DNA from: Xanthomonas sp. DAR 80977
Lineage (GTDB): Bacteria > Pseudomonadota > Gammaproteobacteria > Xanthomonadales > Xanthomonadaceae
DNA length: 64,000 bases
Direction of reading: 5' to 3'
Assembly: GCF_041240605.1 (NCBI RefSeq)
Contig: NZ_CP162487.1
Location: 2,983,001 to 3,047,000, forward strand
Position 1 is the stretch's first letter. Every line of letters starts with the position of its first letter. The notes beneath the pieces are model-generated. The model saw only the letters and a program-made list of their open reading frames with translations, was not told where the DNA came from and made no database searches. Below, piece by piece: positions 31,539 through 39,277 of this stretch. The translations under genes were made by a program, and so were the position numbers.

Positions 31539-32708
31539 TCAGGCAGGGTGGATCGGGAACGCCTGGAAGTAATCGTCGATGCCCAGCTGCAGCGACTGCG
31601 CCAGTTCTTCCTGGTGGCGGTCGCTGACCAGCCGGCGGCAATCGTCGGCATTGCTCATGAAGCCGGTCTCGACCAGCAGCGACGGAATGTCCGGCGATTT
31701 GAGCACCGCGAAGCCGGCCTGGCCGACCTCGCCCTGGTGCAAGCGGGTGACCTGCTGCAGGCGCCCGAGCATGCGCTTGCCGAACTGCAGGCTGGTGGCG
31801 ATGGTGCCGCTCATCGACAGGTCCACCAGCACCTTCGACAGCACCGGGTCCTTCTGCCGCAGATAGCGCTCGGCGACATTGCCGTACTGGTCGGCGCTGT
31901 TCTCGCTGTCGGCGATCCAGCGCGCCAGCGCCGAACTGGCGCCGTTTTCCGACAGCGCGTACACCGAGGCGCCCTGCGCGCTGCGGTTGGGCGCCGCATC
32001 GGCATGGATCGACACGAACAGATCGGCCTTGCGCTGGTGCGCGATCACCACCCGCTCGTGCAGCGGCACGAAGCGGTCGTCGCTGCGGATCATCGTCGGC
32101 CGGTAGCGCGGATCGGCCTGCAAGGCCTGGTACAGGCGCCCGGCCACGGCCATCGCCACGTGCTTCTCGTAGCGCGCATCGGCGCTGACCGCGCCCGGGT
32201 CCTTGCCGCCATGGCCGGCATCGATGGCGACCACGCGCGGCCGCGACGGCGTCGCGATCGAGGTGCGCGGCGGCACCGCGATCGCCGCAGCGGGCGCGGC
32301 CGCCATGGCGTCGGCCGGTCCGAGGTCGAGCAACAGCTGCGGCGACGGCCCCGCAGCAGCCGTGTCCCACTGCGCGTTGGCCGCCACCGGACGGCGCAGG
32401 TCCAGCACGAGGCGCAGGCCGTCGCCGTGCGCGCCGCTCCGGATCGCGGCGACCACGCTGTCCTGCGCCGGCGGCAGGATCGGCGGCGGTGCGGCGGCCA
32501 CCTCGGGCAGATCCAGCACCAACCGCTCCGGCGCGGCCAGGGCGAAGACGCGGTAGTCCACCGCCGTCTCCAGTTGCAGGCGCAGGCGCAGGCGGCCCGC
32601 TTCGGTTTCCAGGGTGCAGGCCAGCAGCCGCGGCGCCGCGGCGCGCGCGAACCCGGGCGCCAACAACAGCGCGGCACCGGCCAGGCCCAGCCATTCGCGG
32701 CGGTTCAT
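31539..32708 (-). CDS. N-acetylmuramoyl-L-alanine amidase with AMIN domain (AmiC/AmiA-type)
   Basis: The 389-residue protein cuts the amide bond between MurNAc and the stem peptide in peptidoglycan. It has a short export signal with paired arginines (MNRREWLGLAGAALLLAPGF), an AMIN domain (about 30-130) and an Amidase_3 domain (about 160-385). Zinc ligands and the catalytic Glu are visible: VAIDAGHGGKDPG, YEKHVAM, SIHADAAP and LLVETGFMSN. It is cotranscribed with folE2. An amidase paralogue next to folE2 is known from zinc-starvation clusters, for example in Pseudomonas aeruginosa, where it is under Zur control. That, plus the upstream box, suggests this is a zinc-stress amidase rather than the main division enzyme. 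Confidence 0.88.
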   Translation of the reverse strand: MNRREWLGLAGAALLLAPGFARAAAPRLLACTLETEAGRLRLRLQLETAVDYRVFALAAPERLVLDLPEVAAAPPPILPPAQDSVVAAIRSGAHGDGLRLVLDLRRPVAANAQWDTAAAGPSPQLLLDLGPADAMAAAPAAAIAVPPRTSIATPSRPRVVAIDAGHGGKDPGAVSADARYEKHVAMAVAGRLYQALQADPRYRPTMIRSDDRFVPLHERVVIAHQRKADLFVSIHADAAPNRSAQGASVYALSENGASSALARWIADSENSADQYGNVAERYLRQKDPVLSKVLVDLSMSGTIATSLQFGKRMLGRLQQVTRLHQGEVGQAGFAVLKSPDIPSLLVETGFMSNADDCRRLVSDRHQEELAQSLQLGIDDYFQAFPIHPA

Positions 32709-32798
32709 GCGCTCCCCGGCCTTGGCGCTCGACGCCGGACCATGACGGAATGACGTGCACGGGAAACGGGATGACGGGACACGGAAATGCTCTTTTTT

Positions 32799-32821
32799 GT
32801 AATGTTATAAAATAACAATAC
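32799..32821. promoter_or_regulatory. Zur-box-like palindrome upstream of amidase-folE2
   Basis: A 23-bp near-perfect palindrome, GTAATGTTAT then AAA then ATAACAATAC, has nine of ten matching arm positions. It stands out as an AT-rich island in GC-rich DNA and closely resembles the Zur operator (GTAATGTTATAACATTAC type). It lies 91 bases upstream of the amidase ATG (minus strand) and about 200 bases upstream of the S53 peptidase ATG (plus strand). The gene pair amidase-folE2 is a known Zur target type, so repression of that operon by Zur-Zn is the best reading. The rest of the 313-base intergenic region shows nothing else clear. Confidence 0.75.
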
Positions 32822-33021
32822 TGACGCCAAATGTCATCGCCCGCCACGGCGCCGTACTGCCCCGCTTCAGCCCGCATGCCATCGCGGCAGGCGATGCGGA
32901 CGCCCGCGCGCGCATGCGCCGGCACCGAGCCCTGAAATCGCGTAGACGGCGACAAGGAAACCGGAACTCCTTCGCCACCCGCCGTGTCCAGCCAACTCCC
33001 TTCCGCAGCGAGCATCGAGAA

Positions 33022-34809
33022 ATGAAAAAACACCGTTCCCGCAAACTGCTGTTGAGCAGCGCGCTGTGCGCCGTTGCCAGCGCCGCCGGCGCCGCGCCCG
33101 CGGACGGCTGGGTCGAGACCGCGACCGGCAGCCAGGTCGCCGCTGGCCATGCGCTCGCCCGGCCGGAGCAGGCGCTGGACCCGGCTCCGCTGGACGCACG
33201 GCTGGACATCAGCATCGTGCTCAGGCCGGCGAATCCGGCTGCACTGCGCCAGGCGACAGCGGCGCTGACGGCGCAGATCGCCGCCGACCCGGCCCTGCAG
33301 GCGCGGGCCAAGGCCTTGGCGACGCCGAACGCCGCCGACGTGCAGCGGGTCACGGACTACCTGCTCGGCAAGGGCATCACCGGCGTGCGCGCGGCCGGCA
33401 ACGGCAGCCTGCTGCAGGCCAGCGCGAGCGTCGGCGCGATCCAGGCCGCGTTCGACACCGCGATCCGCCGCTACACCGCCGACGGCCAGACCCACTACGT
33501 CAACGAAGGCGCGGCCAAGGTGCCGGCCGCGCTAGCCGGCAGCGTGGTCGGCGTGCTCGGCCTGGATACCGTGCGCAGCGCGGCGCCACCGCGGATCCTT
33601 CCACAGCAGCTGGACAAGGCCGCCAGCGCCGCCGCGGTGTCGCCGCAGGCGACGGCCGCAGCGACCGGGACCGTCGCGGTGATGCATCCGGTGGAAGACC
33701 TGCCGGTGCTGTACGACGCCGCGAGCCTGCCCGCCGCCGCCAGCACCACCGCCGCGATCATCGCCGCAGGCAACCTCGAGAACACGCTGCTGCGCCTGGC
33801 CAGCTTCCAGGCGCAGCACCGCCTGCGCGCCAACGTGCGCGTCGTGCAGGTCGGCGATCCGGCCGCGGCCGGCTACCGCTCCAGCGACGCCAGCAAGCAG
33901 AACGAAGTGGAATGGGACATGGACACCCAGTTGCTGCTCGGCAACGCCGGCGGTCTGCGCACGCTGATCATCTACAACGTGCCGGACTTTTCCTGGAAGA
34001 GCCTGATCGACGGCGTGCAGCGCGCCGTCGACGACAATGCGGCCAGAGTGGTCAGCACCTCGATCTACGGGCCGGAGGGCTCGGTCTCGCAGGACATCTA
34101 CCAGGCCTTGAACGCCAGCCTCGACCAGGCGGTCGGCAATGGGCAGAACTTCCTGTTCTGCAGCGGCGACGACGGCATCTACACGCCGCAGAGCGCCAGC
34201 GACACCCCGCCCTACTACGCCAGCCTGCTGGGCAAGCCGGAGCAGCGCCAGGTCGGCTTCCCCGCCTCGCATCCCTACGCGATCGCGGTTGGCGCCACCG
34301 AATTGCGCACCCCTGCCGGCGCCAGCAGCACCTATGGCAGCGAAATCGCCTGGAACGCACACCGTGGCCACGGCATCACCCAGGGCGGGATCAGCAAGCT
34401 GTACAGCGCACCGAGCTGGCAGAAGACCCTGATCCCCGGCATGGTCCGTAGCGGCTACCGCGCAGTACCCGACGTCAGCTTCAACGGCTCGGGCGACAGC
34501 AGCGCGTTCGTCCTGCAGACCGGCAGCAACGGCAACCAGATCAGCGGCTATGTCTATGGCACCAGCGCCGCGACGCCGACCTTCGCCGGCCTGCTCGCGC
34601 GGGTGCTGCAGGCCAACGGCAGCCGGATCGGCTTCGTCGCGCCGGCGCTGTACGCCTATGCGAAGAACGCGGACGGCAAACACGACGTGACCAGCGGCGA
34701 CAACGGTCTGTACGGCGACGGTTACAGCGCCGCGACGGGCTGGGACGCCGTGTCCGGCTGGGGCAGCGTGGACATGCTCGCGTTCAACCGCTACCTGCAG
34801 TCGCATTGA
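33022..34809 (+). CDS. S53-family (sedolisin/kumamolisin) serine-carboxyl peptidase
   Basis: The 595-residue secreted protein has a signal peptide (KKHRSRKLLLSSALCAVASA, cleaved near GAA), an activation prodomain (about 45-190, with DYLLGKGITGVRAAGNGSL) and the catalytic domain. The catalytic Glu297 and Asp301 lie in NEVEWDMDTQ (ExxxD), and Ser515 in YGTSAATPTFAGLL. The C-terminal calcium site GYSAATGWDAVSGWGSVD is intact. S53 enzymes are acid-active proteases. The start at 33022 gives the basic n-region of the signal peptide; codons upstream are noncoding-like. It lies divergent to the amidase operon, sharing the region with the Zur-like box. Confidence 0.88.
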   Translation: MKKHRSRKLLLSSALCAVASAAGAAPADGWVETATGSQVAAGHALARPEQALDPAPLDARLDISIVLRPANPAALRQATAALTAQIAADPALQARAKALATPNAADVQRVTDYLLGKGITGVRAAGNGSLLQASASVGAIQAAFDTAIRRYTADGQTHYVNEGAAKVPAALAGSVVGVLGLDTVRSAAPPRILPQQLDKAASAAAVSPQATAAATGTVAVMHPVEDLPVLYDAASLPAAASTTAAIIAAGNLENTLLRLASFQAQHRLRANVRVVQVGDPAAAGYRSSDASKQNEVEWDMDTQLLLGNAGGLRTLIIYNVPDFSWKSLIDGVQRAVDDNAARVVSTSIYGPEGSVSQDIYQALNASLDQAVGNGQNFLFCSGDDGIYTPQSASDTPPYYASLLGKPEQRQVGFPASHPYAIAVGATELRTPAGASSTYGSEIAWNAHRGHGITQGGISKLYSAPSWQKTLIPGMVRSGYRAVPDVSFNGSGDSSAFVLQTGSNGNQISGYVYGTSAATPTFAGLLARVLQANGSRIGFVAPALYAYAKNADGKHDVTSGDNGLYGDGYSAATGWDAVSGWGSVDMLAFNRYLQSH

Positions 34810-34843
34810 GCCGGGCGCGGCGCGCAGCGCCGCCCTCGGCAGC

Positions 34844-34868
34844 GCCGGCGCGATGAGCTCGCGCCGGC
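34844..34868. terminator. Convergent hairpin between S53 peptidase and sugar porter genes
   Basis: GCCGGCGCGA (34844-34853) pairs perfectly with TCGCGCCGGC (34859-34868) around a five-base loop. It lies between two converging genes, seven bases from the sugar porter stop. No T tract follows on either strand. Confidence 0.4.
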
Positions 34869-34875
34869 ACCGGGT

Positions 34876-36306
34876 TCACCCCTGCATCTGCTCCAGCTCG
34901 CGGCCCTTGGTCTCGTACACGTACTTGAGCACGAAGAACACCGAGATGAACGCGGCCACGGTGTAGATGCCGTAGGCGCCGGCCAGGCCGATGCTGCCGA
35001 GCAGGATCGGGAACGACACGGTGATGGCGAAGTTCGAGGTCCACTGCGCCGCGCCCGCCACCGCCAGGCCGGAGCCGCGGATCTGGTTCGGGAACATCTC
35101 GCCCAGCATCACCCACATCACCGGGCCCCAGGACATGTTGAAGAAGATCACGTAGACGTTGGCGGCGATCAGTGCCAGCCGGCCCATGCCCGGCGACATC
35201 GCCAGCTTGCCGGCCTCGTCCAGCGAGGCGCTGGCGAAGGCCAGCGTGACCAGCGCCAGCGACACCGCCATGCCGGCCGAACCGATCCAGAGCAAGGGTT
35301 TGCGCCCGATCTTGTCGATCAGCAGCACCGTGATCAGGCAGGCGCCGATGCTCAGCGCGCCGGACAGCACGTTGATCAGCAGCGAATCGCTCTCGGAGAA
35401 GCCCACCGCCTGCCACAGCACCGCGCCGTAGTAGAACACCACGTTGATGCCGACCAGCTGCTGGAAGGTGGCCAGGCCGATGCCGATCCATACGATCGGG
35501 CGCACCTTGCCGGTGACCTTGCTGACCAGGTCCGACAGCTTCGGCTTGTGCTGGTCCGCGGCCAGCGAGGCGGAGATCTCGGTCAGCTTGGCGTTGGCCT
35601 CGCGCAGCCCGTAGAGCTTGGTCAGCACCGCCAGCGCATCCTCGCGGCGGCCCTTGACCACCAGGTAGCGCGGGCTTTCCGGGATAGCCAGCAACAGCAG
35701 CAGGAACAGCAGCGACGGGAACGCCTGCATCCAGAACATCCAGCGCCACGCGGCCTGGCCCAGCCACAGCGGCTCGGTCGAGGCGCTGGCCAGCTTGACC
35801 AGCACGTAGTTGCTCAGGAACGCGGTGAACAGGCCGCTGATGATGGCGATCTGCTGCACCGTGGCCAGGCGCCCGCGGTAGCGCGCCGGCGCGACCTCGG
35901 CGATGTACGCCGGCGACATCACGCTGGCCGCGCCGACCGCGAAGCCGCCCATGACCCGGGCGCAGACGAAGAACACGGAGCTGTGCGCGGCGCCGGCGCC
36001 GAGCGCGGACAGCAGGAACAGCACCGCGGAGATGATCAGCACCGCGCGGCGGCCGAGGCGGTCGGCCAGCCAGCCGGCGAAGAACGCGCCGATCGCGCAG
36101 CCCAGCAGCATCGAGGCGACCTCGAAGCCGGTGCCGGCGGCGCTGGAATGGAAGGTCTGCTTGAGGCCGTCGACGGTGCCGTTGATCACGCCGCTGTCGA
36201 AGCCGAACAGGAAGCCGCCGATGGTGGCGACGCAGCTGATGAGGATGATGAGACGCGTGTTCTCGCCTGCGCCATCGGCGTGGCGGTCTAGGGATACGCT
36301 GGACAT
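34876..36306 (-). CDS. MFS sugar porter, probable D-xylose:H+ symporter
   Basis: The 476-residue protein has twelve hydrophobic segments and the sugar porter signatures: GGFLFGFDSGVINGT in helix 1, ADRLGRRAVL between helices 2 and 3, RYRGRLATVQQ after helix 4, PESPRYLVVKGR before the central loop, the sugar-binding QQLVGINVVFYYG in helix 7, and YETKGRELEQM at the C-terminus. It is the last gene of the minus-strand xyloglucan locus, 91 bases beyond xylA, so xylose uptake is the likely role. E. coli XylE is the closest functional model; glucose or galactose transport cannot be excluded. Confidence 0.88.
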   Translation of the reverse strand: MSSVSLDRHADGAGENTRLIILISCVATIGGFLFGFDSGVINGTVDGLKQTFHSSAAGTGFEVASMLLGCAIGAFFAGWLADRLGRRAVLIISAVLFLLSALGAGAAHSSVFFVCARVMGGFAVGAASVMSPAYIAEVAPARYRGRLATVQQIAIISGLFTAFLSNYVLVKLASASTEPLWLGQAAWRWMFWMQAFPSLLFLLLLLAIPESPRYLVVKGRREDALAVLTKLYGLREANAKLTEISASLAADQHKPKLSDLVSKVTGKVRPIVWIGIGLATFQQLVGINVVFYYGAVLWQAVGFSESDSLLINVLSGALSIGACLITVLLIDKIGRKPLLWIGSAGMAVSLALVTLAFASASLDEAGKLAMSPGMGRLALIAANVYVIFFNMSWGPVMWVMLGEMFPNQIRGSGLAVAGAAQWTSNFAITVSFPILLGSIGLAGAYGIYTVAAFISVFFVLKYVYETKGRELEQMQG

Positions 36307-36397
36307 GGAGTCACCTGGTGTCGTGCAGGAAGGAAGGCGGCCATCGGGGGGAGGACGACACGGCCGGCGGCAACGCTGCCGCCGGCCGCCGCGCGCA

Positions 36398-37738
36398 TCA
36401 GCGGATCAGGTACTGGTTGATCAGGTTCTCGTAGGCTTCCTGGCGGCCGCTGGCCTGCTTCGGCTCGCCGGCCTTGGCCGCGTGCGCGGCCAGGTCCGCC
36501 AGCGAACTGCTGCCGGCCGCGAACGCCGCGCCGGCGCCGCTGTCGAAGCTGCTGTAGCGCTCGGCGCGCCACTGCTCCAGCGGCGAGGACGTCAGCAGCG
36601 CATGGGCCACTTCCAGCCCGCGCGCGAACGCGTCCATGCCGCCGATGTGCGCCAGGAACAGGTCCTGCGGATCGGACGACTCGCGCCGCACCTTGGCATC
36701 GAAGTTCAGCCCGCCCGGCGCCAGCCCGCCCTGGCGCAGCACCACCAGCATCGCGCCCACCGTGTCGTACAGGTCTGTCGGGAACTGGTCGGTGTCCCAG
36801 CCGTTCTGCGGATTGCCGCGGTTGGCGTCGATGCTGCCCAGCAGCCCGGCGTCGGACGCCACCTGCAGGTCGTGCTCGAAGCTGTGGCCCGACAGCGTGG
36901 CGTGATTGGCCTCGATGTTGAGCTTGAAATCGTTGTCCAGGCCGTGCTGGCGCAGGAAGCCGATCACCGTGGCGCTGTCGAAGTCGTACTGGTGCTTCAT
37001 CGGCTCCATCGGCTTGGGCTCGATCAGGAAGTTGCCGGTGAAGCCGATGCTGCGGCCGTAGTCGCGGGCGATGGTGAGGAAGCGCGCCATGTTGTCCTGC
37101 TCGCGCTTCATCTGCGTGTTGTGCAGGCAGGCATAGCCTTCGCGGCCGCCCCAGAACACGTAGTTCTCCCCGCCCAGCTCCACCGTCGCCTCCAGCGCGG
37201 CCTTGACCTGCACCGCCGCGCGCACGACCACGTTGAAGTCCGGGTTGGTCGCCGCGCCGTTCATGTAGCGCGGGTGCGAGAACAGGTTCGCGGTGCCCCA
37301 CAGCAGCTTGATGCCGGTGTCGGCCTGGCGCTGCCTGGCGATGCCGACCATGTGCTTGACGTTCTTCTCGTACTGGCCCACGTCCTCGGCGTCCGGCGCC
37401 AGGTCCACGTCGTGGAAGCAGTAGTACGGCACGCCGAGCTTGGTGAAGAACTCGAACGCCGCATCGGCCTTGGCCTCGGCGCGGCCCAGCGCGTCGCTGC
37501 CGGCGTCCCACGGATAGGCGCGCGTGCCCGGCCCGAACGGATCGGCGCCGTTGCCGCAGAAGCTGTGCCAGTACGCCACCGCGAAGCGCAGGTGCTCGGC
37601 CATGGTCTTGTCGCCGATCTTCTTGTCGGCCTCGTAGACCTTGAATGCCAGCGGATTGTCCGAGGCCTTGCCTTCGAACGCGATGCGGCCGATGCCCGGG
37701 AAGTATTCCTTGGCGCCGATGTAGACGGAGTTGCTCAT
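36398..37738 (-). CDS. xylA: Xylose isomerase
   Basis: XylA converts D-xylose to D-xylulose. The 446-residue protein is the long class II enzyme. Visible motifs are [30 protein letters not shown] with the catalytic His, [16 protein letters not shown], the metal ligands in [37 protein letters not shown] and [18 protein letters not shown]. It processes xylose removed from xyloglucan by the GH31 enzyme. It lies 45 bases downstream of xylB and just upstream of the sugar porter gene. Confidence 0.97.
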   Translation of the reverse strand: MSNSVYIGAKEYFPGIGRIAFEGKASDNPLAFKVYEADKKIGDKTMAEHLRFAVAYWHSFCGNGADPFGPGTRAYPWDAGSDALGRAEAKADAAFEFFTKLGVPYYCFHDVDLAPDAEDVGQYEKNVKHMVGIARQRQADTGIKLLWGTANLFSHPRYMNGAATNPDFNVVVRAAVQVKAALEATVELGGENYVFWGGREGYACLHNTQMKREQDNMARFLTIARDYGRSIGFTGNFLIEPKPMEPMKHQYDFDSATVIGFLRQHGLDNDFKLNIEANHATLSGHSFEHDLQVASDAGLLGSIDANRGNPQNGWDTDQFPTDLYDTVGAMLVVLRQGGLAPGGLNFDAKVRRESSDPQDLFLAHIGGMDAFARGLEVAHALLTSSPLEQWRAERYSSFDSGAGAAFAAGSSSLADLAAHAAKAGEPKQASGRQEAYENLINQYLIR

Positions 37739-37783
37739 GAAGAAGTCCTGGTGTGCGTTTGCGGGGGAAAAAGGTGGGTCGGT

Positions 37784-39277
37784 TCAGCCGGCGTAGAGCG
37801 GGCCGATGGCGTGCAGGTGCTTGAGGAAGGTCTGGTAGTGCGCCTGGTACTGCGCGCCGCGCTGCGGATCGGGCTGCGCCGACAGCGCGGCGTCGTCCTG
37901 CTGGTGCTGCAGCACCACCTCGGCCAGGCTGGCGCGGTCGCCCTGCGCGTGGCCGTCGGCCCACAGCGCCTGCAGCGCGGCGCCGAAGGCCGCGCCCTCG
38001 GCCTGCGCCGGCACGTGCACCGGCAACCCGAACAGGTCGGCGATCAGCTGCCGCCAGCCGGCGCTCTTGCTGCCGCCGCCGGTGACGTAGATCGAGTCGA
38101 ACGCCAGCCCGGCATCGACGAAGGCGTCGAAGCCGTTGCGCAGGCTGTAGGTCGCGCCTTCCATCGCCGCGCGGTAGAAATGCGCCGGGGTGGTGTTGTG
38201 CAGGTCCATGCCGGTCATGCAGCCGCGCGCGGCCGGCAGGTTCGGGGTGCGCTCGCCGTTGAAGAACGGCAGCAACACCAGGCCGCCGGCACCCGGCGCG
38301 GTGGCCTCGAGCAAGGCCTCGCCCTGCCCAGTCTTGATCCCGAACAGGCGCGAGATGGTCTCGGTGGCGACGGTGCAGTTCATCGTGCAGATCAGCGGCA
38401 GCCAGCCGCCGCTGGACGAACAGAACGCGGCCCAGCGCGCGGCGTCGTCGACCACGGGCCGATCGGCATACGCGAACAGCGTGCCGGAAGTGCCCAGGCT
38501 CATCGTCAGCCGCCCCGGCACCACGTTGCCGGTGCCGATCGCGGCCATCATGTTGTCGCCGCCGCCGGTGGCCACGCGCACCTCGCGCGGCAGCCCCAAG
38601 GTCTGCGCCGCGGCCGCGGACAGGGCGAAGGTGGTCTCGGTCGGCACCAGCGGCGGCAGCGCCGCGGCCAGGTCGCGCTGCGGGTCGATCGCCTGCAGCA
38701 GCGGTGCCGACCACTGCCGGGTGCGCACGTCCAGCCAGCCGCTGCCGGAGGCGTCGCCGAATTCGGTGTAGCGCTCGCCGGTCAGCCAGAAGTTGACGTA
38801 GTCGTGCGGCAGCAGCACCGAGGTCATCGCCGCGTAGGCGTCGCTGCGGTGCTTGCGCGTCCACGGCAGCTTGGAGGCGGTGTAGCCGGCCAGGATCGGG
38901 TTGCCGGCCAGTTCCACGCAACGCTGTTCGCCGCCGGCGGCCTGCATGATCTCCTCGCACTCGCGCTGGGTGCTGGTGTCGCACCACAGCTTGACCGGCG
39001 CGGTCACCTGCCCCTGCGCATCCACCGGCACGAAGCCGTGCTGCTGGCCGGAGACCGAAATCGCGCGCACCTGCGCGCGCTGCTCCGCGGTCAGCGCGGC
39101 GAAGCAGGCGACGATGCCGTCGATCCACCACTGCGCCTGCTGCTCGCGGGTGCCGTCGTCGCGGCTGATCAGTTCCAGCGCATGGCCGTGCGTGGCGACC
39201 ACGCGGCGGCTGTGCGCATCGTAGGCCAGCAGCTTGACGCTCTGCGTGCCGACGTCCAGGCCGATATACAGACTCAT
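37784..39277 (-). CDS. xylB: Xylulokinase
   Basis: XylB phosphorylates D-xylulose to xylulose 5-phosphate, which enters the pentose phosphate pathway. The 497-residue FGGY-family kinase starts YIGLDVGTQSVKLLAYD (phosphate-1 loop), then SVSGQQHGFVPVDAQG (substrate loop), KLPWTRKH, TGGGDNMMAAIGTG (with the catalytic Asp), MSLGTSGTLFAYAD and the C-terminal YVTGGGSKSAGWRQLIADLF. The ATG at 39277 overlaps the GH95 stop (ATGA), so it is translationally coupled to the glycosidase gene. Longer frames upstream belong to GH95 in another phase. Confidence 0.95.
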   Translation of the reverse strand: MSLYIGLDVGTQSVKLLAYDAHSRRVVATHGHALELISRDDGTREQQAQWWIDGIVACFAALTAEQRAQVRAISVSGQQHGFVPVDAQGQVTAPVKLWCDTSTQRECEEIMQAAGGEQRCVELAGNPILAGYTASKLPWTRKHRSDAYAAMTSVLLPHDYVNFWLTGERYTEFGDASGSGWLDVRTRQWSAPLLQAIDPQRDLAAALPPLVPTETTFALSAAAAQTLGLPREVRVATGGGDNMMAAIGTGNVVPGRLTMSLGTSGTLFAYADRPVVDDAARWAAFCSSSGGWLPLICTMNCTVATETISRLFGIKTGQGEALLEATAPGAGGLVLLPFFNGERTPNLPAARGCMTGMDLHNTTPAHFYRAAMEGATYSLRNGFDAFVDAGLAFDSIYVTGGGSKSAGWRQLIADLFGLPVHVPAQAEGAAFGAALQALWADGHAQGDRASLAEVVLQHQQDDAALSAQPDPQRGAQYQAHYQTFLKHLHAIGPLYAG

